A stretch of DNA of 8,318 nucleotides from Stenotrophomonas sp. GTDB lineage: Bacteria; Pseudomonadota; Gammaproteobacteria; Xanthomonadales; Xanthomonadaceae. Position 1 is the first letter of the stretch. Each line of letters begins with the position of its first letter. A model generated the notes under the pieces. It ran no database searches. It was given only the letters and a program-made list of their open reading frames with translations, and was not told the DNA's origin. The translations under genes and the position numbers were made by a program. The DNA lies in NCBI GenBank assembly GCA_003484865.1, contig DMZT01000371.1, positions 5,775 to 14,092 of the forward strand, in the 5' to 3' direction. Positions 1-6,660 of the stretch are shown one piece after another.

Positions 1-261
1 CAGCGCCTCCCAGGCCTGGGCCAGGTGGGCGCGGAAGCCGGCCACGATGTCGTCCCGGCGGCGGCGCAGCTCGCGCATACCATCCAGGAACAGCAACTGC
101 GACGCGCCGGCGGTACCGGCACGGTCGAACAGCACGTCGTCGAAGCGCGCCAGCACCGTCGAGAACGACTCGACCAGCCCCGGCAGCACGGCCTCACGGG
201 CCATCGTCAACAACGCCGGGTCACGGCCCGGGTGCCCCCCTACATTGGGCGTGGCAATCAT
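1..261 (-). CDS. DUF1631 family protein, N-terminal fragment (runs off left edge)
   Basis: The minus strand reads from an ATG at 261-259 without a stop to base 1, giving 87 residues that begin MIATPNVGGHPGRDP. Residues about 24-75 (LPGLVESFSTVLARFDDVLF, then a block ending LLFLDGMRELRRRRDDIVAGF) resemble the opening of the long DUF1631 proteins of Pseudomonas and Xanthomonas. Those are about 700-800 residues, were often mislabelled thymidine phosphorylase, and have no firm function. The start is supported by a purine-rich GGGGAG on the minus strand about 9 nt upstream. The gene is divergent from the nitroreductase operon. The rest lies outside the window, so only the N-terminal match can be judged. 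Family assignment is from memory of the sequence pattern. Confidence 0.72.
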   Translation of the reverse strand, partial: MIATPNVGGHPGRDPALLTMAREAVLPGLVESFSTVLARFDDVLFDRAGTAGASQLLFLDGMRELRRRRDDIVAGFRAHLAQAWEAL

Positions 262-485
262 GCGAAAAGGCTCCCCACCCTCGCAGGCACTGAGTACAAC
301 ATGGAAACAACGATCGCCGGCGCACCCCATGCGCCCACGTTCGGATGGTAGGCCGGCCGACCGGTCAGAGACAGTGAAACAGTCGACACTTTAAACCTCG
401 TTACCGGTGGCCCGGCAGGCTTTGTATCGTAAGCGCAGCAGGCCCCGGAAGCGAGTACAGCCACGTGAAGGAAGTCCGCTGATTA

Positions 486-501
486 GGTGATGTTCATCAC
501 G
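486..501. promoter_or_regulatory. Candidate CRP/Clp-type operator
   Basis: The sequence GGTGATGTTCATCACG contains GTGA-N6-TCAC, the core of the CRP consensus TGTGA-N6-TCACA, with 8 of 10 consensus bases. The inner part is also a perfect GTGAT-N4-ATCAC palindrome. Xanthomonads carry Clp, a CRP-family regulator that uses the same consensus. The centre (about 493.5) is about 75 bases upstream of the start point expected from the TATAAT at 557-562, near the -71.5 position used by some CRP-activated promoters. The match is visible; regulation is inferred. Confidence 0.5.
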
Positions 502-556
502 TTTTGTCGCAAATTGCACCGAGATCGCCCAAGGCCGTGTCACAAACGGTCGCGAC

Positions 557-562
557 TATAAT
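557..562 (+). promoter_or_regulatory. Sigma-70 -10 element for the nitroreductase operon
   Basis: A perfect TATAAT stands out in this GC-rich stretch. No good -35 hexamer lies 16-18 bases upstream (the bases there are like CCGTGT or GCCGTG), which would fit a promoter that needs an activator. Transcription would start near 569, leaving a leader of only about 24 nt before the ATG at 593. Confidence 0.55.
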
Positions 563-592
563 CGGGGCATCGTGAAGCCAGATCGAGAGCCC

Positions 593-1168
593 ATGTCCGT
601 CCCCCCCGCGCTGCATGCCCTGGACGCCCGCCGTTCGGTCCCCGCCAAGCAACTCGGCGAGCCCGGCCCCGACCCGGCCACCCTGATGCGGATGCTGAGC
701 TCGGCCGTGCGCGTGCCCGACCACGGCAAGCTGGTGCCCTACCGTTTCCTGCGGATCACCGGCGATGCGCGTCACAGTCTGGGTGCGTTCCTGGCCGAGC
801 GCGCCGTCCAGCGCGACCCCCAGGTGTCGCCGGCCCAGCTGGACAAGGACCGCCAGCGTTTCTCCCATGCCCCGCTGATCATCACCGTCATCGCCAGCCC
901 GCGCCCGAACCCCAAGGTGCCCGAGGCCGAACAGCTGATGACCGCCGGCTGCGTCTGCTTCGCCCTGCTGCAGGCCGCGCAGGCGCTCGGCTTCGGCGCG
1001 CAGTGGCTGACCGCCTGGATGGCCTTCGACCCGTCCGTGCACGCCCACCTGGGCCTGGCCGAGGGCGAGCAGATCGCCGGCTTCATCCATATCGGCACGC
1101 CGAAGACCGCGGTTCCCGAACGCGAGCGCCCGGATCCGGCCGCGCTGCTGCAGGACTGGGAGGGCTGA
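593..1168 (+). CDS. YdjA-like NAD(P)H nitroreductase family protein
   Basis: This 191-residue protein belongs to the FMN-binding nitroreductase superfamily, YdjA branch (E. coli YdjA is 183 residues), presumed cytosolic and homodimeric. Visible family blocks are RRS at 13-15, RVPDHGKLVPYRF at 40-52, HAPLIITVIA at 92-101, KVPEAEQLMTAGC at 108-120, ALGFGAQW at 131-138 and FIHIGTP at 164-170. These match E. coli YdjA block by block. Members reduce nitro compounds or quinones in vitro with a reduced nicotinamide cofactor; the physiological substrate is generally unknown. I chose ATG 593, with GAGAG at 585-589 very close in front. A GTG at 572 would add seven residues and would be almost leaderless given the TATAAT at 557. 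It is the first gene of a four-gene operon; the next start is 1 nt after its stop. Confidence 0.9.
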   Translation: MSVPPALHALDARRSVPAKQLGEPGPDPATLMRMLSSAVRVPDHGKLVPYRFLRITGDARHSLGAFLAERAVQRDPQVSPAQLDKDRQRFSHAPLIITVIASPRPNPKVPEAEQLMTAGCVCFALLQAAQALGFGAQWLTAWMAFDPSVHAHLGLAEGEQIAGFIHIGTPKTAVPERERPDPAALLQDWEG

Positions 1169-1169
1169 G

Positions 1170-2135
1170 ATGTCCGCCCTTGCCGCCGGCCCCGTCATGG
1201 CGCCCCCGCCGCTGCGTGCGCCGCTGTACCTGGTCGACGCCAGTCTGTACGTGTTCCGCGCGTGGCATTCGATGCCCGATGAGTTCCAGGATCAGCAGGG
1301 CTGGCCGACCAATGCCGTGCACGGCTTCGCGCGCTTCCTGCTCGACCTGCTCGAGCGCGAACGCCCCGCCAACATCGCCATCGCCTTCGATGAAGCCCTG
1401 GACAGCTGCTTCCGGCACCGGATCTACGCGGCCTACAAGGCCAACCGCGACCCCGCGCCGGACGCGCTGCGCCGCCAGTTCGCCCACTGCAAGGCGCTGT
1501 GCACCGCGCTCGGCCTGGCGGTGCTGGCCCACCACGAGTACGAGGCCGATGACCTGATCGGCAGCGCCCTGCACGCGCGCCGCGATGCCGGCATGCGCGG
1601 GGTGATCATCTCCGCCGACAAGGACCTCTCGCAGCTGCTGTTCGAGCATGACGAACAGTGGGATTACGCGCGCAATCAGCGCTGGGGCATGGCCGGTGTC
1701 AAAGCCCGCCACGGCGTGCATGCGCACCAGATCGCCGATTACCTGGCCCTGTGCGGTGATGCGGTCGACAACATCCCCGGCGTGACCGGCGTGGGCGCCA
1801 AATCCGCTGCGGTGCTGCTGGCCCATTTCGGCAGCCTGGACGTGCTGTACGAGCGTCTGGATGAAGTGCCCTTCCTGCGCCTGCGCGGCGCGGCGCAGAT
1901 GGCCGTGCGGCTGCGCGAACAGCGCGAGCATGCGCTGCTGTGGCGCCAGCTGACCACCATCGCGCTGGATGCGCCGCTGGACGGTGCCGCCGTCGATTTC
2001 AGCCGGGGTGTGGCCGATGCACAGATGCTGCAGGGCCTGTGCGATGCACTGCGGTTCGGGCCGTTGACCCGGCGCCGCCTGTTCACCGCCGCCGGCCTGT
2101 CCGATTCCTCTTCCATTGCCAGCGAGTTCGCATGA
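1170..2135 (+). CDS. Stand-alone 5'-3' exonuclease / flap nuclease (Pol I N-terminal domain type)
   Basis: This 321-residue protein corresponds to the 5' nuclease domain of DNA polymerase I with no polymerase part. Such enzymes remove 5' flaps and RNA or DNA ends using two metal ions. All acidic ligands known from Pol I can be placed: D23 (YLVDAS), D74 (AFDEALD), E125/D127/D128 (YEADDLIG), D150/D152 (SADKDLSQLL) and D197/D200 (GDAVDNIPG). The YKANR basic motif is at 89-93. The helix-three-turn-helix follows at about 200-225 (DNIPGVTGVGAKSAAVLLAHFG). It is longer than E. coli ExoIX/Xni (251 residues). The start has a strong GGGAGGG at 1158-1164, 5 nt ahead; a second ATG at residue 10 is possible because the first ten residues are not conserved-looking. 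It overlaps the Nudix gene by 4 nt (ATGA). Confidence 0.93.
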   Translation: MSALAAGPVMAPPPLRAPLYLVDASLYVFRAWHSMPDEFQDQQGWPTNAVHGFARFLLDLLERERPANIAIAFDEALDSCFRHRIYAAYKANRDPAPDALRRQFAHCKALCTALGLAVLAHHEYEADDLIGSALHARRDAGMRGVIISADKDLSQLLFEHDEQWDYARNQRWGMAGVKARHGVHAHQIADYLALCGDAVDNIPGVTGVGAKSAAVLLAHFGSLDVLYERLDEVPFLRLRGAAQMAVRLREQREHALLWRQLTTIALDAPLDGAAVDFSRGVADAQMLQGLCDALRFGPLTRRRLFTAAGLSDSSSIASEFA

Positions 2136-2683
2136 GCCCCACTACGCAAGCCCCCAAGGTCGTTTTTGAAGGCAAGTACCAGCGCATGGTCGTGCGCGGC
2201 ACGTGGGAGTACAGCGAGCGCACCCACGCCGGCGGTCTGGCCGCGATCATCATCGCCGTCACCCCGGACGACACGGTGCTGTTCGTCGAACAGTTCCGCG
2301 TCCCGCTGCAGGCCAGGACCATCGAGATGCCGGCCGGTCTGGTTGGCGACATCGATGCCGGCGAGTCGATCGAGGTCTCGGCCGTGCGCGAGCTGGAGGA
2401 AGAAACCGGCTGGACCGCCGACCACGCCGAGGTGCTGATGATCGGCCCGACCTCCTCTGGGGCCAGCAGCGAAAAGATCGCCTTCGTGCGTGCCACCGGC
2501 CTGCGCAAGGTCGGTGAGGGCGGTGGCGATGCCAGCGAGGACATCACCGTGCACGAGATTCCGCGCGCCCGCGCCGCCGCCTGGCTGGTCGAGAAAATGG
2601 GCCAGGGTTACGAGCTGGACGCCAAGCTGTGGGCTGGCCTGTGGATGATCGAACACCACCTGGACGGCACCCCGCGTGGCTGA
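2132..2683 (+). CDS. Nudix hydrolase, ADP-ribose pyrophosphatase-like
   Basis: This 183-residue protein carries a full Nudix box at residues 72-94: G72, E78, R86-E87-L88, E90-E91 and G93. The last position is W94 instead of the usual I, L or V. Before it, VEQFRVP (52-58) and EMPAGLVGD (65-73) are typical of the NudF/ADP-ribose pyrophosphatase group, which splits ADP-ribose to AMP and ribose 5-phosphate with Mg2+. The substrate cannot be fixed from sequence; other NDP-sugars or dinucleotides are possible. The start is the ATG inside the ATGA overlap with the exonuclease stop. A longer in-frame reading from 1940 would only duplicate exonuclease sequence and has no Nudix-like content. The weak ribosome site suggests translation coupled to the gene before it. 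Confidence 0.9.
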   Translation: MSPTTQAPKVVFEGKYQRMVVRGTWEYSERTHAGGLAAIIIAVTPDDTVLFVEQFRVPLQARTIEMPAGLVGDIDAGESIEVSAVRELEEETGWTADHAEVLMIGPTSSGASSEKIAFVRATGLRKVGEGGGDASEDITVHEIPRARAAAWLVEKMGQGYELDAKLWAGLWMIEHHLDGTPRG

Positions 2684-3485
2684 TGCGTTTGCCCCTCCGC
2701 ACACGGGTGCGTCACTGCTCGGGCCGTCCGACCCGGCACCGTTCACCGTGCATCAGGCGCAGGGTCGCTCGTCGTATCTGCTGATCGCCGACCACGCCGG
2801 CCAGCGGGTGCCGGCGGCACTGGCCGACCTTGGCCTGCCGCAGGCCGAGCTGGACCGTCACATCGGCTGGGACATCGGCATCGCCGGCGTCACCGTGGAA
2901 CTGGCGCGCCTGCTCGATGCGTGGGCGATCACGCAGACGTACTCGCGGCTGGTGATCGACTGCAACCGGCCGCTGGCTTCGCCCACGCTGATGCCGGCGG
3001 TCAGCGATCTCACCGTGGTTCCCGGCAACCAGCGCCTGTCCGTGCTGCAGCGCCAGCAGCGCATCGACGCGATCCATGCGCCCTACCATGCACGCATCGA
3101 CGCCGAGCTGGACACGCGCCAGGCGCAGGCCCGGCCGACGTTGCTGGTGATGATGCACAGCTTCACCCCGGTGATGAACGACGCTGTGCGGCCTTGGCAT
3201 GCCGGCGTGCTTTACCACCGGGACACGCGTTTTGCGCTTGCGCTGCTGCAGGCGCTGCGCGAGGAAGGCGACCTGGTGGTGGGCGACAACCAGCCCTACG
3301 CGGTCACCAGCACCAGCGACTATGCCGTGCCGGTGCATGGCGAAGGCCGCGGGCTGGTGCACGTGGAGCTGGAGATCCGCCAGGACCTGATTGCCGATGC
3401 CGCCGGGCAGTCGGCGTGGGCGCAGCGCTTGGCCCGCATCTTTACTGCACTGCAGCCGCAGCTGGACGCCTTGCCGCCTGTGTAG
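2676..3485 (+). CDS. N-formylglutamate amidohydrolase family protein
   Basis: This 269-residue protein belongs to the FGase family, whose characterised member HutG releases formate from N-formyl-L-glutamate at the end of one histidine degradation route. Visible blocks are LLIADHAG (35-42, H40), HIGWD (62-66), YSRLVIDCNRP (89-99), HSFTPV (161-166), VGDNQPY (202-208) and VELEIRQDLI (230-239). The conserved His, Asp and Glu residues would serve a zinc-type active site. No hut genes are nearby, so the substrate may be another N-formyl or N-acyl amino acid. The start is GTG at 2676, overlapping the Nudix stop by 8 nt. The ATG at 2683 is out of frame, and no later start keeps the LLIADHAG block well spaced. 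It is the last gene of the operon; a SMAG-type hairpin follows 22 nt after its stop. Confidence 0.88.
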   Translation: MADAFAPPHTGASLLGPSDPAPFTVHQAQGRSSYLLIADHAGQRVPAALADLGLPQAELDRHIGWDIGIAGVTVELARLLDAWAITQTYSRLVIDCNRPLASPTLMPAVSDLTVVPGNQRLSVLQRQQRIDAIHAPYHARIDAELDTRQAQARPTLLVMMHSFTPVMNDAVRPWHAGVLYHRDTRFALALLQALREEGDLVVGDNQPYAVTSTSDYAVPVHGEGRGLVHVELEIRQDLIADAAGQSAWAQRLARIFTALQPQLDALPPV

Positions 3486-3507
3486 GGCGTACTGTCGACC
3501 GGTACCG

Positions 3508-3530
3508 GTAGTGCCGGCCGCTGGCCGGCA
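3508..3530 (+). repeat. SMAG-type GTAG palindrome (REP-like element)
   Basis: GTAG at 3508-3511 is followed by a perfect 8-bp stem, TGCCGGCC (3512-3519) and GGCCGGCA (3523-3530), around the loop GCT. A GTAG head plus hairpin is the hallmark of SMAG elements, the REP-like repeats dispersed through Stenotrophomonas maltophilia genomes. It sits between the convergent ends of the amidohydrolase gene and the gene at 3539-4204. It has no T tract, so it would be an mRNA-stabilising hairpin or a weak terminator rather than a classic intrinsic terminator. Confidence 0.82.
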
Positions 3531-3538
3531 GCCGCAGG

Positions 3539-4204
3539 TCACGCCAACGTCGGCGTATCCATCCACGGAAACGCGCGGTATCCCCGTATTTCCAGCGCGA
3601 TGCCGGCGGCCTGGAACGGCGCGGCAATGGCAGCGGCGCGCATGCGTTCCAGGTCACGCCCGAGGTCCATCGGCAAGGCGCGGCACCATGCCAGCGCCTG
3701 GCCCACCGGAACATCCAGCACCGCTGCAACGATGCGGGCAGCGTCCTTCACCATCGATGCCGGGCACTGCACCAGCGCCAGATCGAACGTGGCGAAGATC
3801 CCCGGTCCCACGCCGCGCACACGCGCGGCCTGCTGGTCTTCCACGGATGCCTGGTCCAGGGCTTCATCGATGCCCGCCACCTGCGCGAACGCGTCGTACT
3901 CGCTGTAGTACGCCAGCGCCTGCGCGTAGTCGTCCAGTGTGGACAGTGGATGCTGGCGCTTCTGCACCTCCAGCACATCGGCGAAGGTGGCGGCCTCCAG
4001 ATACGTGCTCAGCGCATGCTGGGCGGCGAATGCTTCCACGCGGGCGTCGTCATGCTCAGCGTCATGGTCGGACAACCAGAACACGGCATCACGTTCGTCG
4101 CCGTCGGTGGCATAGACCCAGCCATACCGGTCCCACACCTCCCGATCGTTGCTGCATCCCGCGATCGCCTCAAGCGTCTGGCCCAGACTGAGCAGATTGG
4201 TCAT
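3539..4204 (-). CDS. Uncharacterised protein with L7/L12 C-terminal-like domain, pump-linked
   Basis: This is a 221-residue soluble protein with no signal peptide or membrane segment. The N-terminal half is unfamiliar: it has an acidic patch at about 34-53 (TDGDERDAVFWLSDHDAEHD) and helical, aromatic stretches near 92-104. Residues about 139-207 follow the pattern of the ribosomal L7/L12 C-terminal domain: an opening TFDLALV strand, a VKDAARIVAAVL helix, DVPVGQALAWCRALP where L7/L12 has the GLGLKEAKDLVESAP stretch, then an AAPFQAAGIALEIR helix-strand ending. The start is ATG 4204, with AAGG about 5 nt and AAGGA about 10 nt upstream. An upstream in-frame extension to 4321 would lie inside the pump gene and is low-complexity Arg/Cys/Trp. 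It begins 4 nt after the pump stop, so the two are probably one operon. The function is unknown. Confidence 0.8.
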   Translation of the reverse strand: MTNLLSLGQTLEAIAGCSNDREVWDRYGWVYATDGDERDAVFWLSDHDAEHDDARVEAFAAQHALSTYLEAATFADVLEVQKRQHPLSTLDDYAQALAYYSEYDAFAQVAGIDEALDQASVEDQQAARVRGVGPGIFATFDLALVQCPASMVKDAARIVAAVLDVPVGQALAWCRALPMDLGRDLERMRAAAIAAPFQAAGIALEIRGYRAFPWMDTPTLA

Positions 4205-4208
4205 CGCC

Positions 4209-5654
4209 TTATCCTTCACTCGCGCACACCGGTGCCGGCGTCGCCGCATCGTGCTGCGGCCGCAGCCACAGCGCCACGCCCACACCCAGCAGCGCGAACA
4301 ACGCCGCACCGTACTGCGCATGGATCATGCCCTGCAGCGCCGCCTCACTGCTGGCGCCGGTGCTGCCACGACCCGCATTGGCCAACATCACCAGCAACGC
4401 CAGGCCCAGCGCGCCGCCAATCTGCTGCGCCGTGGCGGCCATGCCCGAGGCCACGCCCTGCTGCGCGGCCGGCACGCCCTGCCCGGCCACGATCCACATC
4501 GCCGTCCAGGTGATGCCCTGGCCGAGGCTGAGCACCACGATGCCCGGCAGCAGCGCCCAGTAGGTCGCGCCATACGGCAGCGCGACGGCGACCGCGGCGA
4601 TGCCGATCGCGCCGGCCAGCATGCCCACCGTCAGCACCTGGCGCGGCGAACGCTGCGCGAGCATGCGCTCGGCGATGCGGATGCCAAACGTGCACACCAG
4701 GGTCGGCGGCAGGAACGCCAGGCCCGCCTGCAGCGCGCTCCAGCCGTAGCCATCCTGGTAGTACAGCGCCAGGAAGTAGTACTGCACGCCGTAGCTGCTC
4801 ATGAACAGCATCGTCAGCAGCATCGCCGCACGCAGACTGCGCAGGCGCAGCAGCGCGAACTGCATCAGCGGGTCGCGGCTGCGGCGTTCGATCTGCACGA
4901 AGGCGGCCAGCATGACTGCCGACACGACCAGGCAGATCAGCGTGCGTGGTGCCAGCCAGCCCCACTCCGGACCCTGCACCAGGGTGGTCACCAGCAGGCT
5001 GCCGCCGAGGGTCACGGTGAGGCAGCCGGCCAGATCGAACGAGCGGCCCGCCAGCGGCGCGGGATCGCGCGGCAGCCACCAACCGCCGAGCAGCGCGCAG
5101 CCGCCGGCGAACGGCACGATCACCAGCAGGACCGAGGCCCAGCCGAAGCTCTGGGTCAGCACGCCACCGAGCAGCGTGCCCAAGGCCAGGCCGCCGGCGC
5201 TGGCCATCGACCAGATCGCCAGCGCGCGGTTGCGCGGCGCACCTTCGGCGTAGATCGTGTTGATCAGCGCCAGCGTGGCCGGGAACAGCAACGCCGCGCC
5301 GATGCCCTGCACCGCGCGGGCCGCGATCAGCAACCACGCACTGTTGCTGAACCCGCCGACCAGCGAGGCCAGCGCGAACAGCGCCATGCCCAGCCGATAG
5401 ACCCGGCGGCGACCCAGCAGGTCGGCCGCACGGCCGCCAAGCAGCAGGCACCCGCCGAACGCCACCGTGTAGCCGCTGACGATCCACTGCAGCTGCTGGG
5501 CATTGATGCGCAGCTGCGCGCCCATCTCGTGCAGGGCGACGAAGATGATCGTGGAGTCCAGCGCGATGATCAGCTGGGCGGTGGCCAGCAAGGCCAGGGC
5601 CAGGCGCGGAAATGCGGGCGCCGGCGCGCCAGCGGGGGACAGGGGGGAGGTCAT
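4209..5654 (-). CDS. MFS drug transporter, DHA2 (EmrB/QacA-like) family
   Basis: This 481-residue inner-membrane protein has about 13-14 hydrophobic segments, as in the 14-helix DHA2 group of proton-coupled exporters. In TM1, ALDSTIIFVAL (31-41) matches the DHA2 motif LDxTxxxxAL, with D33 as a likely proton-coupling residue. Motif A is at 73-83 (GGRAADLLGRR). A motif-C-like GLALGTLLGG (155-164) has Thr where many antiporters have Pro. The substrate cannot be read from sequence; drugs, dyes or small organic acids are typical. I chose ATG 5654 because the next in-frame ATG upstream (5741) would add 29 polar residues across the promoter and operator gap. The ribosome site is weak. The LysR gene is divergent 110 bases away, and the L7/L12-like gene follows downstream. 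Confidence 0.92.
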   Translation of the reverse strand: MTSPLSPAGAPAPAFPRLALALLATAQLIIALDSTIIFVALHEMGAQLRINAQQLQWIVSGYTVAFGGCLLLGGRAADLLGRRRVYRLGMALFALASLVGGFSNSAWLLIAARAVQGIGAALLFPATLALINTIYAEGAPRNRALAIWSMASAGGLALGTLLGGVLTQSFGWASVLLVIVPFAGGCALLGGWWLPRDPAPLAGRSFDLAGCLTVTLGGSLLVTTLVQGPEWGWLAPRTLICLVVSAVMLAAFVQIERRSRDPLMQFALLRLRSLRAAMLLTMLFMSSYGVQYYFLALYYQDGYGWSALQAGLAFLPPTLVCTFGIRIAERMLAQRSPRQVLTVGMLAGAIGIAAVAVALPYGATYWALLPGIVVLSLGQGITWTAMWIVAGQGVPAAQQGVASGMAATAQQIGGALGLALLVMLANAGRGSTGASSEAALQGMIHAQYGAALFALLGVGVALWLRPQHDAATPAPVCASEG

Positions 5655-5725
5655 GCCGACTCGGTACTGCGTAAGAAGGTGGGCAGTCTCATTGATGACG
5701 CCGCGGAAATAAACCCGGATACTTC

Positions 5726-5744
5726 GATATCTGTCATGCATATC
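5726..5744. promoter_or_regulatory. Inverted repeat GATAT-N9-ATATC in the pump/LysR gap
   Basis: The arms GATAT (5726-5730) and ATATC (5740-5744) are perfect and lie midway in the divergent gap where a LysR-type regulator usually binds. The AT-rich arms stand out against the GC-rich surroundings. The exact T-N11-A LysR box shape is not centred on this palindrome, so it is a candidate recognition site only. Confidence 0.4.
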
Positions 5745-5751
5745 CGCATGA
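5734..5751. promoter_or_regulatory. Inverted repeat TCATGC-N6-GCATGA just upstream of lysR
   Basis: This perfect 6-bp inverted repeat (arms 5734-5739 and 5746-5751) overlaps the previous one and ends 3 bases before the lysR ribosome site. Bound here, the regulator could repress its own gene. It is visible as sequence; its role is inferred. Confidence 0.38.
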
Positions 5752-5764
5752 ATCGGAGAAATCC

Positions 5765-6652
5765 ATGGACTTCAACGCCGTGCGCATGCTGGTGCAGGTG
5801 GCCGACGCACGCAGCTTCACCGTCGCCGCCGGGCAGCTGGGCATCAGCCAGTCCGGGCTGTCGCGGGCGATCAGCCGGCTGGAGAGCGCGCTGGGGGTGC
5901 GACTGCTCCACCGCAACACCCGCAACGTCAGCCTGACCCCGGATGGCCGCCAGTTCGTCGAGCACTGCGCGCCGCTGCTGAGTGGGCTGGAGGATGCCGA
6001 GCGCCGGCTGGGCGATCGCCCCTCCACGCCCTCGGGCGTGTTGAAACTGACGGCGCCCTCGATGTTCGGGCGCAAGGTACTGGTGCCGCTGGCCGGGCAG
6101 TTGATGGCGGCGCACCCGCAGCTGCAGTTCGAGCTGGTGCTCAACGACCGGCTGGTCGACCTGGTCGAAGAAGGCTTCGATGCCGCACTGCGCACCGGGC
6201 CGATCAGCGACGTGCGCATGGTGGCGCGGCCCCTGCGGCCGTTGCACTGGGTTACGGTCGCCTCCCCCGCCTACATCGTGCAGCACGGGGAACCGGCCAC
6301 GGTCGATGCGCTGCACGATCACGCCTGCCTGGCGGTGCGCAATCTGCGCAGCGGGCGGCTGGTGGATTGGCAGTTCCGCGAGGCCGAGGGCCAGCTGCGC
6401 GAGTTCACCCCGCCGGCGCGGATGGTGTTCGACAGCGGCGATCCGCTGGTGGAAGGCGCGCTGGCCGGGATCGGCATCGTGCAGGTAATGGATTTCGCGG
6501 TGGCCGATGCGTTGGCCGACGGGCGGCTGCAGCGGGTGCTGCAGCCCTTCGAGGGCCGCAGCCGGGTGCTGTCGCTGGTCTATCCACCCTCACGGCAGGC
6601 CTCGCCGAAGCTGCAGGTGCTGGCGGAGGCGTTGTTGGGCGGTGATTGGTAA
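5765..6652 (+). CDS. LysR-family transcriptional regulator, CrgA-like group
   Basis: This 295-residue protein is the usual LysR length. Residues 1-60 form the winged helix-turn-helix (MDFNAVRMLVQVADARSFT, then AAGQLGISQSGLSRAISRLE and LGVRLLHRNTRNVSLTPDG). Residues about 90-290 form the periplasmic-binding-like effector domain. The FDAALRTGPISD block and the following ARPLRPLHWVTVASPAY pattern are typical of the CrgA-like group. The start is ATG 5765 with CGGAG at 5754-5758, 6 nt ahead. By the common LysR arrangement it probably controls the divergent pump gene and itself, through the gap at 5655-5764. The effector is unknown. Confidence 0.93.
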   Translation: MDFNAVRMLVQVADARSFTVAAGQLGISQSGLSRAISRLESALGVRLLHRNTRNVSLTPDGRQFVEHCAPLLSGLEDAERRLGDRPSTPSGVLKLTAPSMFGRKVLVPLAGQLMAAHPQLQFELVLNDRLVDLVEEGFDAALRTGPISDVRMVARPLRPLHWVTVASPAYIVQHGEPATVDALHDHACLAVRNLRSGRLVDWQFREAEGQLREFTPPARMVFDSGDPLVEGALAGIGIVQVMDFAVADALADGRLQRVLQPFEGRSRVLSLVYPPSRQASPKLQVLAEALLGGDW

Positions 6653-6660
6653 CCCGCCGC

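Larger units (their letters stand above)
262..592. other. Divergent intergenic control region
   Basis: About 330 bases separate the DUF1631 gene (leftward) from the nitroreductase operon (rightward). On the plus strand it holds a CRP/Clp-like palindrome at 486-501 and a TATAAT at 557-562. No convincing leftward promoter, riboswitch, RNA gene or small coding sequence was seen. The open frames crossing it in either direction have no recognisable product and lack a good ribosome site. Confidence 0.6.

Noticed and set aside
258..464. 68-codon minus-strand frame upstream of the DUF1631 start
   Set aside because: It is in another frame from the DUF1631 gene, ends right at that start, and shows no recognisable content or ribosome site.
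497..1198. 233-codon minus-strand frame opposite the nitroreductase
   Set aside because: Gly/Arg/His-rich shadow of a well-conserved YdjA-like gene, with no domain pattern.
3486..3538. SMAG hairpin as a classic intrinsic terminator
   Set aside because: The stem is GC-rich but no T run follows on either strand, so only a repeat with possible 3'-end effect is claimed.
5655..5741. N-terminal extension of the pump to the ATG at 5741
   Set aside because: The added 29 residues are polar and would occupy the divergent promoter and operator gap; DHA2 pumps start shortly before TM1, as with ATG 5654.
4149..5936. Very long plus-strand open frame (595 codons) antisense to the pump
   Set aside because: It is Arg/Gln/His-rich low-complexity translation opposite a clear MFS gene, runs into lysR in the wrong frame, and is the usual shadow of GC-rich DNA.
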